From an uncultured Eubacteriales bacterium (GTDB lineage Bacteria; Bacillota; Clostridia; Christensenellales; CAG-138): DNA of 23,020 nucleotides. The DNA lies in NCBI GenBank assembly GCA_900543475.1, contig UQRU01000027.1:1-23020 (forward strand), given 5' to 3'. The position numbers and the translations under genes were made by a program. The notes below the pieces were generated by a model, which was not told the origin of the DNA, did not search any database, and was given only the letters and a program-made list of their open reading frames with translations. Positions 22,634 to 23,020 of the stretch are shown here, one piece after another; the first letter of the stretch is position 1; each line of letters opens with the position of its first letter.

Positions 22634-23020
22634 TGTCCCGCGCCCCGTTATAGGGCGGCTGCCCGCCCTCTTCCGCAGTTCGCAAGGGCCGTTGCGCGTC
22701 GCCCTGTGTGAGAAGCTACTCGCCCCCACGCCCCCTCCCCTGCTTTTGAAAAAAAGCGGGGAAAACCAGCTGATAAACTTTTCCGGGTTTCCGGCGAAAT
22801 GTGCCGGCGGGCCGCTCATCGGGAGCGGCCCGCTCGTTTTGTTTGCAAGAAGCTGCAGCGGGAGAACGAATGCTTTTTCTGGAGAAGCGGAAAATCCTGG
22901 CGTCTCAGGGGGGGCGGCGGCAGGGCGCAAAGCGCCCTGAAAGAGCGCGCCCCGGGCCAAAGGCCCCGGGCGCGCTCTTCAGCTTGTAGAGAAACCCGGC
23001 TATGCGTCAGGCAAACGCCG
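22634..23020. other. Intergenic region to the window end, made of GC-rich repeats
   Basis: No gene was found in the last 387 bases. Besides the repeat at 22722-22847 it holds a GGGGGGGCGGCGG block (about 22908-22920), the hairpin CAGGGCGC-AAA-GCGCCCTG (22921-22939) and a 16-bp stem with one mismatch around an AAA loop (22943-22977), followed by TTC. The order, repeat then GC-rich hairpins, is the same as downstream of pckA (5195-5497). The hairpins probably terminate the kinase-regulator transcript. Confidence 0.55.
22722..22847. repeat. Structured intergenic repeat, copy B
   Basis: The second copy of the element at 5195-5316, in the same orientation. It keeps the GCTTTT-GAAAAA-AGCGGGG block, the CCGGCG block, the CATCGGG loop and the TTGCA end, while the stem arms around the loop change on both sides and remain paired. 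Confidence 0.65.

Overview
This window comes from a fairly GC-rich member of the Bacillota, most likely class Clostridia (Oscillospirales- or Christensenellales-like). The call rests on the Clostridia-type proteins (ATP-dependent PckA, MgtC, Opp operon with an LDGGRRQR-type OppF, PyrR-controlled pyrimidine genes), strong AAAGGAG ribosome sites and intrinsic terminators. It is an inference from protein style and cannot be resolved to genus by eye. Most of the window is dense, GC-rich coding sequence. Roughly 1430-3500 is clearly more AT-rich.

Layout. 1-482: the 3' end of a 23S rRNA, a 5S rRNA and their terminator, closing an rRNA operon. 782-1429 (-): deoC. 1591-2476: a decayed stretch with remnants of an M20-type peptidase (-) and of a GntR/FCD regulator (+), followed by an intact Rid-family gene (2500-2862). 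3101-3382 (-): initiator and elongator tRNA-Met behind one strong promoter, with a terminator. 3559-5133: pckA. 5134-5537: a structured GC-rich intergenic repeat. 5538-6164 (-): a chloramphenicol-acetyltransferase-like gene. 6301-9009 (-): purA-purB, the two enzymes of or leading to the IMP-to-AMP branch. 9254-11593 (+): pyrR-uraA behind a PyrR-type attenuator that has been split by a small inverted-repeat element. 11884-12573 (-): mgtC. 12607-18183 (-): oppABCDF, a complete oligopeptide/dipeptide ABC importer. 18547-21893 (+): divergent from it, a sensor histidine kinase with a periplasmic-binding-protein-like sensor domain (split by a one-base frameshift) and an NtrC-type response regulator, then a DUF2812-like membrane protein (21944-22633).

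How the genes fit together. The importer and the two-component system share a 363-base divergent intergenic region, so the simplest reading is that the kinase senses a ligand and the regulator controls the importer. The regulator is unusual: it lacks the GAFTGA loop and the Walker B glutamate that sigma-54 activators need. The pur and pyr genes form a divergent nucleotide block around 9010-9670.

Most notable points: (1) a 244-bp TIR-bounded element inserted in the pyrR leader and flanked by perfect 24-bp copies of the attenuator terminator stem; (2) the degenerate AAA+ domain of the response regulator; (3) the frameshifted kinase; (4) a family of structured GC-rich intergenic repeats with a stem that covaries between two copies (5195-5316 and 22722-22847).
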